The notes below the pieces were generated by a model. It saw nothing but the letters and a program-made list of their open reading frames with translations. It ran no database searches and was not told the origin of the DNA. The translations under genes were made by a program, and so were the position numbers. 64,000 nt of DNA from Rhizobiaceae bacterium MnEN-MB40S. GTDB taxonomy: Bacteria; Pseudomonadota; Alphaproteobacteria; Rhizobiales; Rhizobiaceae. Of this stretch, positions 1-8,127 are shown one piece after another (the first letter of the stretch is position 1; every line of letters starts with the position of its first letter). The DNA lies in NCBI GenBank assembly GCA_024343425.1, contig BRLC01000004.1:264378-328377 (forward strand). The letters run 5' to 3'.

Positions 1-708
1 GTCGAACTCGAGAGCCCCAACTTCATGGGCTTCGAGCACGAGTTCCACCACGAGAAGGACGGCGTCGGCATGAACGCCGAAGACGACTTCCTGCTGTCGC
101 TCTGCTTCTGCGACCACTGCATGGCCCGCGCGGCGGCCGTCGGCGTCGACGCCGGGGCGGCCCGGAAGATCGTTTGCGAATTCATCGAGGACATGTGTAC
201 GCGCGCAGTCCCGGAAATCCGCTTTCCCGATTTCCCGAGAGCCGGGATCGACGCCTTCCGCGCATGGCCGGCGCTCCACGACTATCTCGCCTGGCGCACC
301 GAGCCGGTCACCAGCCTCATCGCCGAGATCCGCGAGGCGGCCGACCCCGCATCGAAAATCGTGCTGATCGACCTCAAGGACGGGTGGCTGGGCGGTGTGG
401 ATCTGCCGGCGGTCGGACAGGTCTGCGACGGCGCGATCCTGTGCGCCTACGGCATGGAGCCGGACGATGTGAAAGACCTCATCGCCGGCGGACGCGCCGC
501 GCTCGGACCGGACAAGTTCCTTGGCGCCGGGTACCGCATCTTCTATCCGGAAGTTCCGGACAGGGCGGCCCTCGTCCGTCGCGTGGAAGCCGCCGCGGCG
601 GCCGGCGCCGACGGCGTAAACTTCTACAATTACGGACTGATCCCTGCAGCGCGGCTCGACTGGGCGGGCGCTGCGTCCGCCCGCATCAGCAACCGTGCGC
701 AGGCGTGA
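1..708 (+). CDS. Partial TIM-barrel, glycosidase-like protein (C-terminal part)
   Basis: The reading frame is open at the left edge of the window, so only the last 235 residues are seen. They include a CFCDHC cluster followed by alternating strand and helix segments ending in GADGVNFYNYG, a pattern common in TIM-barrel glycoside-hydrolase-like proteins of uncertain substrate. No signal peptide can be judged because the start is missing. The gene lies about 100 bases upstream of a ribose-type sugar importer on the same strand, so it probably handles a glycoside or sugar derivative for that pathway. Family membership is a weak judgement from fold pattern only; the catalytic residues were not identified. 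Confidence 0.4.
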   Translation, partial: VELESPNFMGFEHEFHHEKDGVGMNAEDDFLLSLCFCDHCMARAAAVGVDAGAARKIVCEFIEDMCTRAVPEIRFPDFPRAGIDAFRAWPALHDYLAWRTEPVTSLIAEIREAADPASKIVLIDLKDGWLGGVDLPAVGQVCDGAILCAYGMEPDDVKDLIAGGRAALGPDKFLGAGYRIFYPEVPDRAALVRRVEAAAAAGADGVNFYNYGLIPAARLDWAGAASARISNRAQA

Positions 709-741
709 AAGCAACCCGGAAGACATCAGAATTCCACCCTC

Positions 742-751
742 ACTTGACTAC
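742..751. promoter_or_regulatory. Candidate GntR operator / -35 region before the sugar importer
   Basis: The 10-mer ACTTGACTAC lies 60 bases before the binding-protein start and is followed by a second TTGA (TTGACTACTTGAG). The identical 10-mer occurs, in the other orientation, in front of the FGGY kinase gene at 9646-9655. The GntR gene between them is the obvious candidate ligand, although the motif also contains a TTGACT -35 hexamer and may be partly promoter. Confidence 0.4.
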
Positions 752-810
752 TTGAGTGAACAAGGTAACATGCTTGGGTCGCCAACCTCTCACTGCACAA
801 GGGGAACACC

Positions 811-1806
811 ATGAAATTCAAGGCACTGATCGCCGCAACACTGGCGCTGGGGCTTGCTGCTCCCGCCTTCGCGGCAGACGACAAATACTCCATCGGCTAT
901 GATATCTACTTCGGCGGAAACTCGTGGTCGGTCCAGCTTGCGAAGGAATTCGAGGCTGAGGCCGAGCGCCACGCCGACGAGGTCGACGTCACCTACGTCG
1001 AATCCGAACTGAAAGTCGACAAGCAGGTCTCCAACATCGAGGACCTCGTCACCCAGGGCGTCGACGCCATCATCACCACGCCGATTTCGCCGACCGCGCT
1101 CATCCCGGTTCTGAAAAAGGCGCAGGCCAAGGGCATCAAGGTCATCCTTCTCGCCTCCAAGATCGCCTCGGACGACTATGACGTGCTCGTCACCGTCGAC
1201 GACGTCGACTTCGGCAAGGCAAGCGCTGAGTGGCTCGCAGACGCGCTGGACGGCAAGGGCAAGATCATCGCTCTCAACGGCATCGCCGGCATTTCCGTCA
1301 GCGACGACCGCTGGGCCGGCGCGCAGGAAGTCTTCTCCGAATATCCGGACATCGAGATCATCGCCACGGCCGACGCCTCCTGGGACTACGCCCAGGCGAA
1401 GGTGGCCGTCTCAAACCTGCTCGCCGCCAATCCGGAAATCGACGGCGTGTGGTCGCAGGGCGGCGCCATGACCCTCGGCGCCATCGACGCCTTCGAGGCC
1501 GCGCAGCGTCCGCTCGTTCCGATGACCGGCGAGGACAACAACGGCTATCTGAAGCGCTGGGCCGCTCTGAAGGACTCCGGTTTCGATTCCGTCGGCGCCG
1601 CAAAGCCGACATGGCTCGGCTCCGAATCGCTGCTGATCGCGCTCAAGCTTCTGAACGGCGAAGAGGTCGAGAAGGACATCATCTTCCCGGTTCCGACGAT
1701 CACCGCGGAAAACCTCGACGAGTATGTTCGCGACGACCTGTCGGATTCGTTCTGGACCAATACAAGGCTCAGCGACGACCAGGTCAAGGCGACCTTCGAA
1801 AACTGA
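811..1806 (+). CDS. Sugar ABC transporter periplasmic binding protein (ribose/autoinducer-2 type)
   Basis: This 331-residue protein is the extracellular binding component of the importer encoded by the next three genes. A Sec signal peptide covers about residues 1-21 (MKFKALIAATLALGLAAPAFA, cleaved before ADDK). The mature part has two alternating domains of the Peripla_BP_4 type, with the typical stretch GVDAIITTPISPTALIPVL near residue 90 and DGVWSQGG near residue 215. It follows the partial upstream gene by about 100 bases, with a candidate GntR site in that gap. The family binds pentoses, hexoses, polyols or rhizopines; the true ligand cannot be read from the sequence. Confidence 0.85.
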   Translation: MKFKALIAATLALGLAAPAFAADDKYSIGYDIYFGGNSWSVQLAKEFEAEAERHADEVDVTYVESELKVDKQVSNIEDLVTQGVDAIITTPISPTALIPVLKKAQAKGIKVILLASKIASDDYDVLVTVDDVDFGKASAEWLADALDGKGKIIALNGIAGISVSDDRWAGAQEVFSEYPDIEIIATADASWDYAQAKVAVSNLLAANPEIDGVWSQGGAMTLGAIDAFEAAQRPLVPMTGEDNNGYLKRWAALKDSGFDSVGAAKPTWLGSESLLIALKLLNGEEVEKDIIFPVPTITAENLDEYVRDDLSDSFWTNTRLSDDQVKATFEN

Positions 1807-1822
1807 CCTTTGACATCCCGCA

Positions 1823-3364
1823 ATGACCGCCACGTTGGACAATCGATCGGTTCCGGTGCTGGAAGCCTCCGGAATATCCAGGGCTTTCGGCCAGAACCGG
1901 GTCTTGCGGGATGTTTCATTCTCTATCGGCAGGAACGAGATCCTGGCGCTTGTCGGCGAAAACGGAGCCGGCAAATCCACCCTCATGAACATCATTTCCG
2001 GCGGCCTGCCGCAGGACGAAGGCCGTCTTTCGCTTGACGGCGCTGAATATGCGCCGGCCAGCCCGCTGGAAGCGATGCGGCGCGGCGTGGCGATCGCGCA
2101 CCAGGAAACCGCGATCATCCCGGATCTCACCGTCGCCGAAAACATCTTCTTCGGCCGCGAACCGCGCGGCCCGCTGGGCCTTATCCGGCAGGACGCGCTG
2201 CACAGCAACTGCGCCGAACTCCTCGACGATCTGGGTTTCTCCGTATCGCCGAAACGCCTCGGGTCGGACCTTTCCGCGGCCGAACTCCAGATGGTGGAAA
2301 TCGCGCGCGCCATGAGCCTCGAGCCCAGGGTGCTGGTGCTGGACGAACCGACGGCCTCCCTGTCGAGCAAGGCGGCGGAGACCGTTATCGATCTCATGCA
2401 GCGCCTCAAGGCGCGCGGAACATCCATCGTCTTCATTTCGCACCGTCTCGGCGAAATCATGGACGCGGCGGACAGGGCGATCGTCCTTAAGGACGGCGCC
2501 TTGACGCTCGACGCGGCCGCCGGCGAATTTTCCCGCGACGACCTGATCCAGGCGATGGTCGGACGCAAGCTTTCCAACATCTTTCCCGAACGCCCCTCCT
2601 CCTTCGAAGACACGGCGCCGGCGATCCGGTTGCAGGACGCCGGTAATGCGGAGTTGCCTCCGGTCAGCCTTTCGGTCCGCAAGGGCGAGGTTCTCGGAGT
2701 CGCCGGCCTTGAAGGACAGGGCCAGCACGAACTGGCGGCGGCCTTGTCCGGCGCGCGTCCGTTCCGCAGCGGAACGGTGGAAATCGACGGAAAGCCGACG
2801 AACATATCCTCCGTCGCCAAAGCCATTGCGCTCGGCGTCGCCAGCATTCCCGACGACCGCAAGCGCGACGGGCTGGCGCTCACCCTGCCGGTTCGCACCA
2901 ACATGAGCCTGTTCGCCATCGGCCGGGAGTCCGCATTCGGATTGCTTCCGCTCGCCACAGAAAAGCGTTTCACGGAGGAAGCCCGCGACCGGTTCGCCAT
3001 CAAGGCGGCTTCACTCGAACAGCCCGTCGGCGAACTCTCGGGCGGCAACCAGCAAAAGGTCGTCTTCGCGCGCTGGCTGGCGCACACGCCGAAAATTCTC
3101 GTGCTCGCCGAGCCGACCAAGGGCGTCGACATCGAAACCAAGAGCGAAATCTATCGCCTCGTCTCCGAACTCACCGGCAAGGGCGTCGCCGTCATCCTCA
3201 TCAGTTCCGACCTGCTGGAGCTGATCGGCCTCAGCGATCGTATCGTGACGGTCTATGAGCGCCGCATTTCGGCGGAGATCGCGCGGGCGGATTTTTCCGA
3301 GGAACACATCATGCGCTGCGCGACCCGCCACGCCGACGAACCGGCGGAGGTCGTCCATGCTTAA
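1823..3364 (+). CDS. Sugar ABC transporter ATP-binding protein, two NBDs (RbsA/MglA type)
   Basis: The protein has 513 residues and two fused nucleotide-binding domains, as in RbsA. The first has an intact Walker A (GENGAGKST), a signature region (LSAAELQMVEIARA) and Walker B (VLVLDEPTA). The second has the degenerate P-loop region usual for this family (GLEGQGQHELAAALSG), a good signature (LSGGNQQKVVFARW) and LVLAEPTKGVD, where alanine replaces the usual aspartate just before the glutamate. That points to a second site weakened for hydrolysis. The gene starts 17 bases after the binding-protein gene and its stop overlaps the first permease start by 8 bases, so the set is translationally coupled. 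Confidence 0.88.
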   Translation: MTATLDNRSVPVLEASGISRAFGQNRVLRDVSFSIGRNEILALVGENGAGKSTLMNIISGGLPQDEGRLSLDGAEYAPASPLEAMRRGVAIAHQETAIIPDLTVAENIFFGREPRGPLGLIRQDALHSNCAELLDDLGFSVSPKRLGSDLSAAELQMVEIARAMSLEPRVLVLDEPTASLSSKAAETVIDLMQRLKARGTSIVFISHRLGEIMDAADRAIVLKDGALTLDAAAGEFSRDDLIQAMVGRKLSNIFPERPSSFEDTAPAIRLQDAGNAELPPVSLSVRKGEVLGVAGLEGQGQHELAAALSGARPFRSGTVEIDGKPTNISSVAKAIALGVASIPDDRKRDGLALTLPVRTNMSLFAIGRESAFGLLPLATEKRFTEEARDRFAIKAASLEQPVGELSGGNQQKVVFARWLAHTPKILVLAEPTKGVDIETKSEIYRLVSELTGKGVAVILISSDLLELIGLSDRIVTVYERRISAEIARADFSEEHIMRCATRHADEPAEVVHA

Positions 3365-4298
3365 CGGATCGATCCGCTTCAACCTGCTGCTCGCCCTGCC
3401 CGCGCTGATCCTGACCATCCTCCTTGTGGTGTTCACGGCGTCGCTGTCGTCGTCTTTCCTGAGTTCCGCCAATCTCGCCAATCTGACCAACAGGGTTCTG
3501 CCGCTGGGCATGGTCGCGCTCGGCGAGGCCATTGTTCTCATGGCCGGACGCATCGACCTGTCGGTCGGCACGATCATGAGCCTCGCCACCGCGATCATGG
3601 CCCTGACCGTCTCGAGCATCGGCTGGCTGGCGATCCCGCTGGCCATGCTGGCCGGCGTCGGGGCCGGACTGTTCACCGCAGCCGGCGTCATCCTGCTGCG
3701 CATCAACCCCCTGGTAATGAGCCTGGCCACGGCCGCGATCGTCAAGGGCGTCACGCTGCTTCTCCTGCCGAAGCCGGGCGGCCAGGTGTCCTACGATTTC
3801 TACGCCCTGTTGTTCGAGGGCGAATCTCCGCTCGGCGTTCCGCTTCTCATCGTCATTCTTGTCTATGGCGCCTTCATCCTCCTCGCCGGATGGACGCGCT
3901 TCGGCCGGTCGATCTACGCCGCCGGTTCCGATCCGCGCGCGGCTTTCGCGCACGGCGTGTCCAGCGCCAGAGTCGACCTGCAGGTCTATGCCCTGAGCGG
4001 CGCCCTGGCGGCGCTCGCCGGCGTGTTCCTCTCGATCCGCATCCTGTCCGGCGATCCGCTGATCGGCGACGCCTATACGCTGGACGCGGTCTCGGCGGCG
4101 ATTCTCGGCGGCATCGCGCTGAAGGGAGGCCGGGGCAATCTCATTGGCGTGCTGCTCGCAGTCATTTCGCTGGTGCTCATCAACAACACCTTCAACCTGC
4201 TGCAGCTCGACACCAACCTTCAGGCGATCGCCAAGGGGCTGATCTTCGTTGCGGCGCTGGTCTTCTTCATGCGCGGAAAGGCCGGCGATGCAGACTAG
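3357..4298 (+). CDS. Sugar ABC transporter permease 1 (RbsC type)
   Basis: A polytopic membrane protein of 313 residues. The start MLNGSIRFN is chosen because it overlaps the ATPase stop by 8 bases; an upstream extension of 34 residues would lie inside the ATPase gene. It shows the BPD_transp_2 pattern: repeated hydrophobic helices, LAGRIDLSVG-like motif (MAGRIDLSVGTIMS, near residue 62) and a conserved late loop (DPLIGDAYTLDAVSAAILGG). It forms the channel with the second permease, encoded by the next, overlapping gene. Confidence 0.86.
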   Translation: MLNGSIRFNLLLALPALILTILLVVFTASLSSSFLSSANLANLTNRVLPLGMVALGEAIVLMAGRIDLSVGTIMSLATAIMALTVSSIGWLAIPLAMLAGVGAGLFTAAGVILLRINPLVMSLATAAIVKGVTLLLLPKPGGQVSYDFYALLFEGESPLGVPLLIVILVYGAFILLAGWTRFGRSIYAAGSDPRAAFAHGVSSARVDLQVYALSGALAALAGVFLSIRILSGDPLIGDAYTLDAVSAAILGGIALKGGRGNLIGVLLAVISLVLINNTFNLLQLDTNLQAIAKGLIFVAALVFFMRGKAGDAD

Positions 4299-5259
4299 TG
4301 TTCAAAACGCCGTGCTTATCCTTGAAAAGTTGCGCCCGTCTACGGCGACGCTGAGAGCCTTCGGCCTTCTGGTCGTGCTGCTGTGCGTGCTGTTCGTTGC
4401 CTCAGGGCAGGTCTCGGGACACCAGATCCTCGACAATATGCGTCAGGCCGCGCCGCTCGGGATCATTACGCTCGGCCAGGCGCTGATCCTGATGATGGGG
4501 CGCCTCGACCTCTCCGTCGGCGCAACGGCGGGTCTCGCCAATGTCGTGCTCGCGATGACGTTCGCCGGCAATATGGACAATATGGCCTATGCGCTGTCGA
4601 TCACGCTCGGATGCGGCGCGCTGGTCGGCGTCGCCAACGGCCTGCTGGTCGTGGCGTTGCGCATACCCGCGTTTCTCGCCACGCTCGCCACGTCCCTGGT
4701 TCTGACCGGAACCACGCTGGTCGTCACCGGCGGCAGCCCGCGCGGCTCGATCCCGGCCGAATTCCGGGTCATCACCGAAGGCTGGTTCCTCGGCGTTCTC
4801 CCCTATTCCGTCATTCTGTGGCTCGCAGCCATTGCCGGGCTGACGTTGCTTGTCCACTTCACCATGCCCGGCAGGCGCATGCTGCTTGCCGGCGCCAATT
4901 CCCGCGCCGCCCGGCTCAACGGCATCGCCGCCGGACGCATGATCGTCATCTCGTTCGTGTTCTCCAGCCTTGCCGCCACCATCGGCGGCATACTGCTCTC
5001 GGCGATTACCGGTATGGCGTCCATCGGGATCGCCGACGCCTACACCGTTGATTCCATCGCCGCCGCGGTGATCGGCGGCGCGGTGTTTGGAGGCGGCGTG
5101 TTTCTCGCTGCCGGCGTGTCCATCGGCGCGCTGATCCTGTTTTTCGTACAAAGCCTGCTGTATGTCGTATCGCTGCCGCCGGCGACCCGCTTTATCGTAC
5201 AGGGCGGCATCATCGTCCTCGCTCTTGCCCTTGCCAATATCAGAAGGAAATCCGACTGA
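4288..5259 (+). CDS. Sugar ABC transporter permease 2 (RbsC type)
   Basis: This 323-residue membrane protein is a paralogue of the preceding permease, with MMGRLDLSVGATAG near residue 70 and a DAYTVDSIAAAVIGG loop near residue 250. The chosen start (MQTSVQN) overlaps the previous stop by 11 bases. Two different RbsC-like permeases in one operon imply a heterodimeric channel. The stop codon overlaps the following phosphotriesterase-like start (TGATG), so transporter and hydrolase are made together. Confidence 0.86.
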   Translation: MQTSVQNAVLILEKLRPSTATLRAFGLLVVLLCVLFVASGQVSGHQILDNMRQAAPLGIITLGQALILMMGRLDLSVGATAGLANVVLAMTFAGNMDNMAYALSITLGCGALVGVANGLLVVALRIPAFLATLATSLVLTGTTLVVTGGSPRGSIPAEFRVITEGWFLGVLPYSVILWLAAIAGLTLLVHFTMPGRRMLLAGANSRAARLNGIAAGRMIVISFVFSSLAATIGGILLSAITGMASIGIADAYTVDSIAAAVIGGAVFGGGVFLAAGVSIGALILFFVQSLLYVVSLPPATRFIVQGGIIVLALALANIRRKSD

Positions 5260-6233
5260 TGACATTCATCCGCACACTCAATGGCGACATGGCGCCGGAA
5301 GAACTCGGCGTCACCTACGCGCACGACCATCTCTATTGCGTTCCGCCGCTGTGGAAGGAAAAAGGCATCGACGACTTCATGATCGACAGCGTCGACAACT
5401 CGGTCGCCGACGTCAAACTCTTCACGGCCGCCGGAGGACGGTCGGTCTACGACGCAACCTGCATCGACTACGGACGCGACCCGACCGCGCTGAAGGAAAT
5501 CGCGGATCGGACGGGCATAAACATCATCGCGACGGCCGGTTTCAACAAGGCGATCATGTGGCCGGGGACCATGCCCGGAAAAGGCGTCACCTTCGGAGAC
5601 TGGATCGCCTCGAAATCCCGCGCAGAACTGAAAGACCATGTCGTCGCCGAACTGACGACCGGCATGGACGGCACGGACCTTCTTGGCGGCGTCGCCAAGT
5701 TCGGCACCGGCTACAACACGATTTCGGAAGCTGAAGACAAGGTCATGCGCGCCGTGCTCGACGCGCACAAGGAGACCGGTTCGCCGCTGCATTCCCACAC
5801 GGAGCTCGGAACCCTGATCCTCGAGCAGCTTGCGATCGTGAAACAGGAAAACGTCGACCCGACCCGGCTGACCATCGCCCACGTCGATCGCAATCCGGAC
5901 CATTGGGTGCACCTCAAGGCCGCCGAGACCGGCGTCTTCATGTGCTTCGACGGCATCTCGCGCATCAAATACCATCCCGAAAGCATTCTTATCGAATGCA
6001 TCTTCAATCTCGTCCGGCACGGCCACGAGAAACAGATCCTGATCGGCGGAGACATCGCCCGGCGAACCATGTATCGCAATTACGGCGAGGGCGGCCTCGG
6101 CCTTGGCTACATCCTCGAGAGCTGGGTTCCGCGCTTCATCGAACAGGCCGGCGACGCAGGCTTCGACGGCGAGGCGCTGATCCACACTTTCATGGTCGAA
6201 AATCCCCAGAGCGCCTTCGCGTTTACGCAGTGA
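5259..6233 (+). CDS. Phosphotriesterase-family metal-dependent hydrolase
   Basis: A 324-residue amidohydrolase-superfamily TIM barrel of the PTE/PHP family. Metal ligands are visible: AHDH at residues 21-24 after strand 1, HSHTE in the middle, AHVDRN later, and the late GGD that supplies the acid. Family members act mainly as lactonases on sugar or acyl lactones rather than on phosphotriesters. Because the gene is coupled to a sugar importer, a creatininase-like hydrolase and a sugar kinase, a lactonase or deacylase step on the imported compound is the most reasonable reading. The exact substrate is unknown. Confidence 0.8.
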   Translation: MTFIRTLNGDMAPEELGVTYAHDHLYCVPPLWKEKGIDDFMIDSVDNSVADVKLFTAAGGRSVYDATCIDYGRDPTALKEIADRTGINIIATAGFNKAIMWPGTMPGKGVTFGDWIASKSRAELKDHVVAELTTGMDGTDLLGGVAKFGTGYNTISEAEDKVMRAVLDAHKETGSPLHSHTELGTLILEQLAIVKQENVDPTRLTIAHVDRNPDHWVHLKAAETGVFMCFDGISRIKYHPESILIECIFNLVRHGHEKQILIGGDIARRTMYRNYGEGGLGLGYILESWVPRFIEQAGDAGFDGEALIHTFMVENPQSAFAFTQ

Positions 6234-6997
6234 GTACGATCGTGGCCAACAGCGCAGACATTTCCGCTCTTTCCGACAGCGCCTTGAAAGAGGCGCTGAA
6301 GAAGCGGCCCGTGCTGCTTCTGCCGATTGGCGCAGTGGAAAGCCATGGAGAACATCTTCCGGCCGGAACGGACAACATCCTGGCCGAACGGCTTGCCGAC
6401 GCCCTGATCGAGACGATTGGCGACGCCACGCCCGTTCTGCGGCTTCCCGTCATCCCCTTTGGTCAGGTCTGGTCTCTGGCCGACGCTCCAGGTTCTTTCG
6501 GCGTTTCGAACGCTACCGTGACGAACATCCTGCTCGACATCGCAAGATCGGCGAAGGCCAAGGGGCTCGCTACCATGGTGGTCATCAACGCCCATCTCGG
6601 CAACGCAGCCGCCATCCGCGATGCGCAGCGTCTCGCCAAGGATGAAGACATCGTCATGGCGAACTTCTTCTATCCCGGCGCCGAACGCGCCATTGCGCGG
6701 GTTCGGGAAAGACCGGAAGCGCACGGCGCCTTCATGCACGCCTGCGAAATCGAGACGTCCTACATGCTGCATCTTGCGCCCGAATCCGTCGACATGAACC
6801 TTGCGACCGAAAACTATCCGGAATTCCCGGACGATTTCGACATCGTGCCCTATCGCTGGACGGAATTCTCTGAAAGCCCGGTTCTGGGAGACCCTCGCGC
6901 CGCCAGCGCGGACAAGGGCAAAGCCATTCTGGACGAGGTTCTGGTCAATATGGCAAAGCAGATATCCGTGCTATACAGTCGGCAATTCAAGGAATAG
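6230..6997 (+). CDS. Creatininase-family amidohydrolase
   Basis: The GTG start at 6230 is chosen because it sits in a GTGA overlap with the upstream stop and gives the normal family length of 255 residues. Family signatures are present: PIGAVESHGEHLPAGTDN with the metal-binding Glu, His and Asp near residues 40-50, INAHLGN near residue 120, and HACEIETS near residue 165. Creatininase-fold enzymes cleave cyclic amides, formamides or lactones. Pairing with a phosphotriesterase-like enzyme suggests two successive ring-opening or hydrolytic steps. No closer substrate can be named. Confidence 0.8.
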   Translation: MSTIVANSADISALSDSALKEALKKRPVLLLPIGAVESHGEHLPAGTDNILAERLADALIETIGDATPVLRLPVIPFGQVWSLADAPGSFGVSNATVTNILLDIARSAKAKGLATMVVINAHLGNAAAIRDAQRLAKDEDIVMANFFYPGAERAIARVRERPEAHGAFMHACEIETSYMLHLAPESVDMNLATENYPEFPDDFDIVPYRWTEFSESPVLGDPRAASADKGKAILDEVLVNMAKQISVLYSRQFKE

Positions 6998-7013
6998 AGT
7001 CTCAGAGGCGGGC

Positions 7014-7820
7014 GTGAGCATCCAAGTCCCTTTGGAAAAGGACCACAGGCCGATCTATATTCAGATCGCCGAAACACTCAGGGCGCGTATCGTCTCCGGG
7101 TACTACGAAGACAAGATCGACGGCGAATTGCCGCTCGCGCGGGAATGGAACGTCAGCCGCCGCACGATCCAGCAGGCGCTCGACATCCTCATACAGGAAG
7201 GCCTTGTCCGGCGTCAGCACGGTCTCGGCACCTTCGTCAATCACACCGGCGTCGACAACCGCTACAAGGCCATCACCAGCATCACGGAAGGCATCGCCGG
7301 GCAGGGTCTGACCCCGCAATTCCGTGTCCTGTCGAGCGGTCCGGTCGAGGCCGACGAAGAGGCGAGAGAATTCTTCGGACTGCCCGCCGGCGAACCGGTT
7401 TATCTCCATGAGCGTCTGGTGTCCGGCGGTGGCCGGTCGCTTGCGCTGGTCGCAACCACGCTGAACCTCAAGCTGCTGGAAGGTCTCGAGCTGTCGCATC
7501 TCGACGGTTCGCTCTACGCCACACTGCGCAAGCGCTTCGGAAGAACCATCGTGCAGGCCGAAGACAAGTACATCCCCGCCGTCGCCGATGCGACCACGGC
7601 CAACATGCTTGGCATCGCGGAAAACAGCCCGATTTTCATCGCCATCCGCCGCGCCACCGATCAGACGGGAACGCCGATCGAACTGTCGCGCATTTCCATG
7701 CTGCCGGTCGCCCTCGATATCTCGATCCAGCGCGTCGGTTTCGCGCCAAAAGGCGACATCGCCCCGGCGGACAAGCCGGAATGGCATTATTCCGTCGGCT
7801 TCGGAGATTTCCGCTCGTAG
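7014..7820 (+). CDS. GntR/HutC-family transcriptional regulator
   Basis: The 268-residue protein has an N-terminal winged helix (about residues 10-75, with SRRTIQQALDILIQEGLVRRQHGLGTF split over helix and wing) and a C-terminal UTRA effector domain from about residue 95 (YLHERLV, SLYATLRKRFG). The GTG start gives the domain its full N-terminus; it lies 16 bases after the creatininase stop, so the regulator ends the importer operon. It probably senses a sugar intermediate and controls both this operon and the convergent kinase gene through the shared ACTTGACTAC motif. That target assignment is inference. Confidence 0.82.
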   Translation: MSIQVPLEKDHRPIYIQIAETLRARIVSGYYEDKIDGELPLAREWNVSRRTIQQALDILIQEGLVRRQHGLGTFVNHTGVDNRYKAITSITEGIAGQGLTPQFRVLSSGPVEADEEAREFFGLPAGEPVYLHERLVSGGGRSLALVATTLNLKLLEGLELSHLDGSLYATLRKRFGRTIVQAEDKYIPAVADATTANMLGIAENSPIFIAIRRATDQTGTPIELSRISMLPVALDISIQRVGFAPKGDIAPADKPEWHYSVGFGDFRS

Positions 7821-7826
7821 ATGCGC

Positions 7827-7850
7827 AAAACCCCGCCAAAGCGGGGTTTT
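7827..7850 (+). terminator. Rho-independent terminator after the GntR gene
   Basis: AAAACCCCGC, a short CAAA loop and GCGGGGTTTT form a hairpin ending in a T run, seven bases after the regulator stop. It can act in both directions, but there is no gene near enough on the other strand to use it. Confidence 0.85.
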
Positions 7851-8060
7851 GGAACTCGGCACTGGCTTAGAACTTGCTGTCGTTCAATACGCCAGTGGCC
7901 CATGGTAGGGTCTTGGACGCGGATGTCATGAGCAGAGCCGCCAACACCCCCATAATTAGGATTTTAGAGGTGTTTTGTCGAGTTCGACAAACCTAATCCG
8001 TGCAATAGTTTCAGCAAAGTATAGAGCCGGACATCTCCACCGCCCTTCCAAACTTCCCTC

Positions 8061-8105
8061 ATTGCGGACTTGATCCGCAATCCAGCAGCGCCGCGTCTGC
8101 GGCGC
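8061..8105. repeat. Bipartite hairpin mosaic element, copy 1 (RIME-like)
   Basis: Two hairpins stand side by side: ATTGCGGA-cttga-TCCGCAAT (8061-8081) and GCGCCGC-gtct-GCGGCGC (8088-8105). The same architecture, with the same CTTGA and GTCT loops but compensating stem changes, recurs at 9994-10038. This matches the general form of rhizobial intergenic mosaic repeats. It lies just downstream of the kinase stop codon. Confidence 0.65.
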
Positions 8106-8127
8106 GGAAAATGGAGAGGCTGCGCGA

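Noticed and set aside
1411..3141. Long open frame of 576 codons on the minus strand
   Set aside because: It lies wholly opposite the well-supported binding-protein and ATPase genes and shows no family motifs; it is a high-GC shadow.
5040..6185. 381-codon minus-strand open frame
   Set aside because: It is antisense to the second permease and phosphotriesterase-like genes and has a shadow-type composition.
811..7820. Rhizopine (scyllo-inosamine) catabolism cluster
   Set aside because: The importer family would fit, but no moc- or inositol-specific enzyme lies in the operon; the hydrolases and kinase do not match that pathway.
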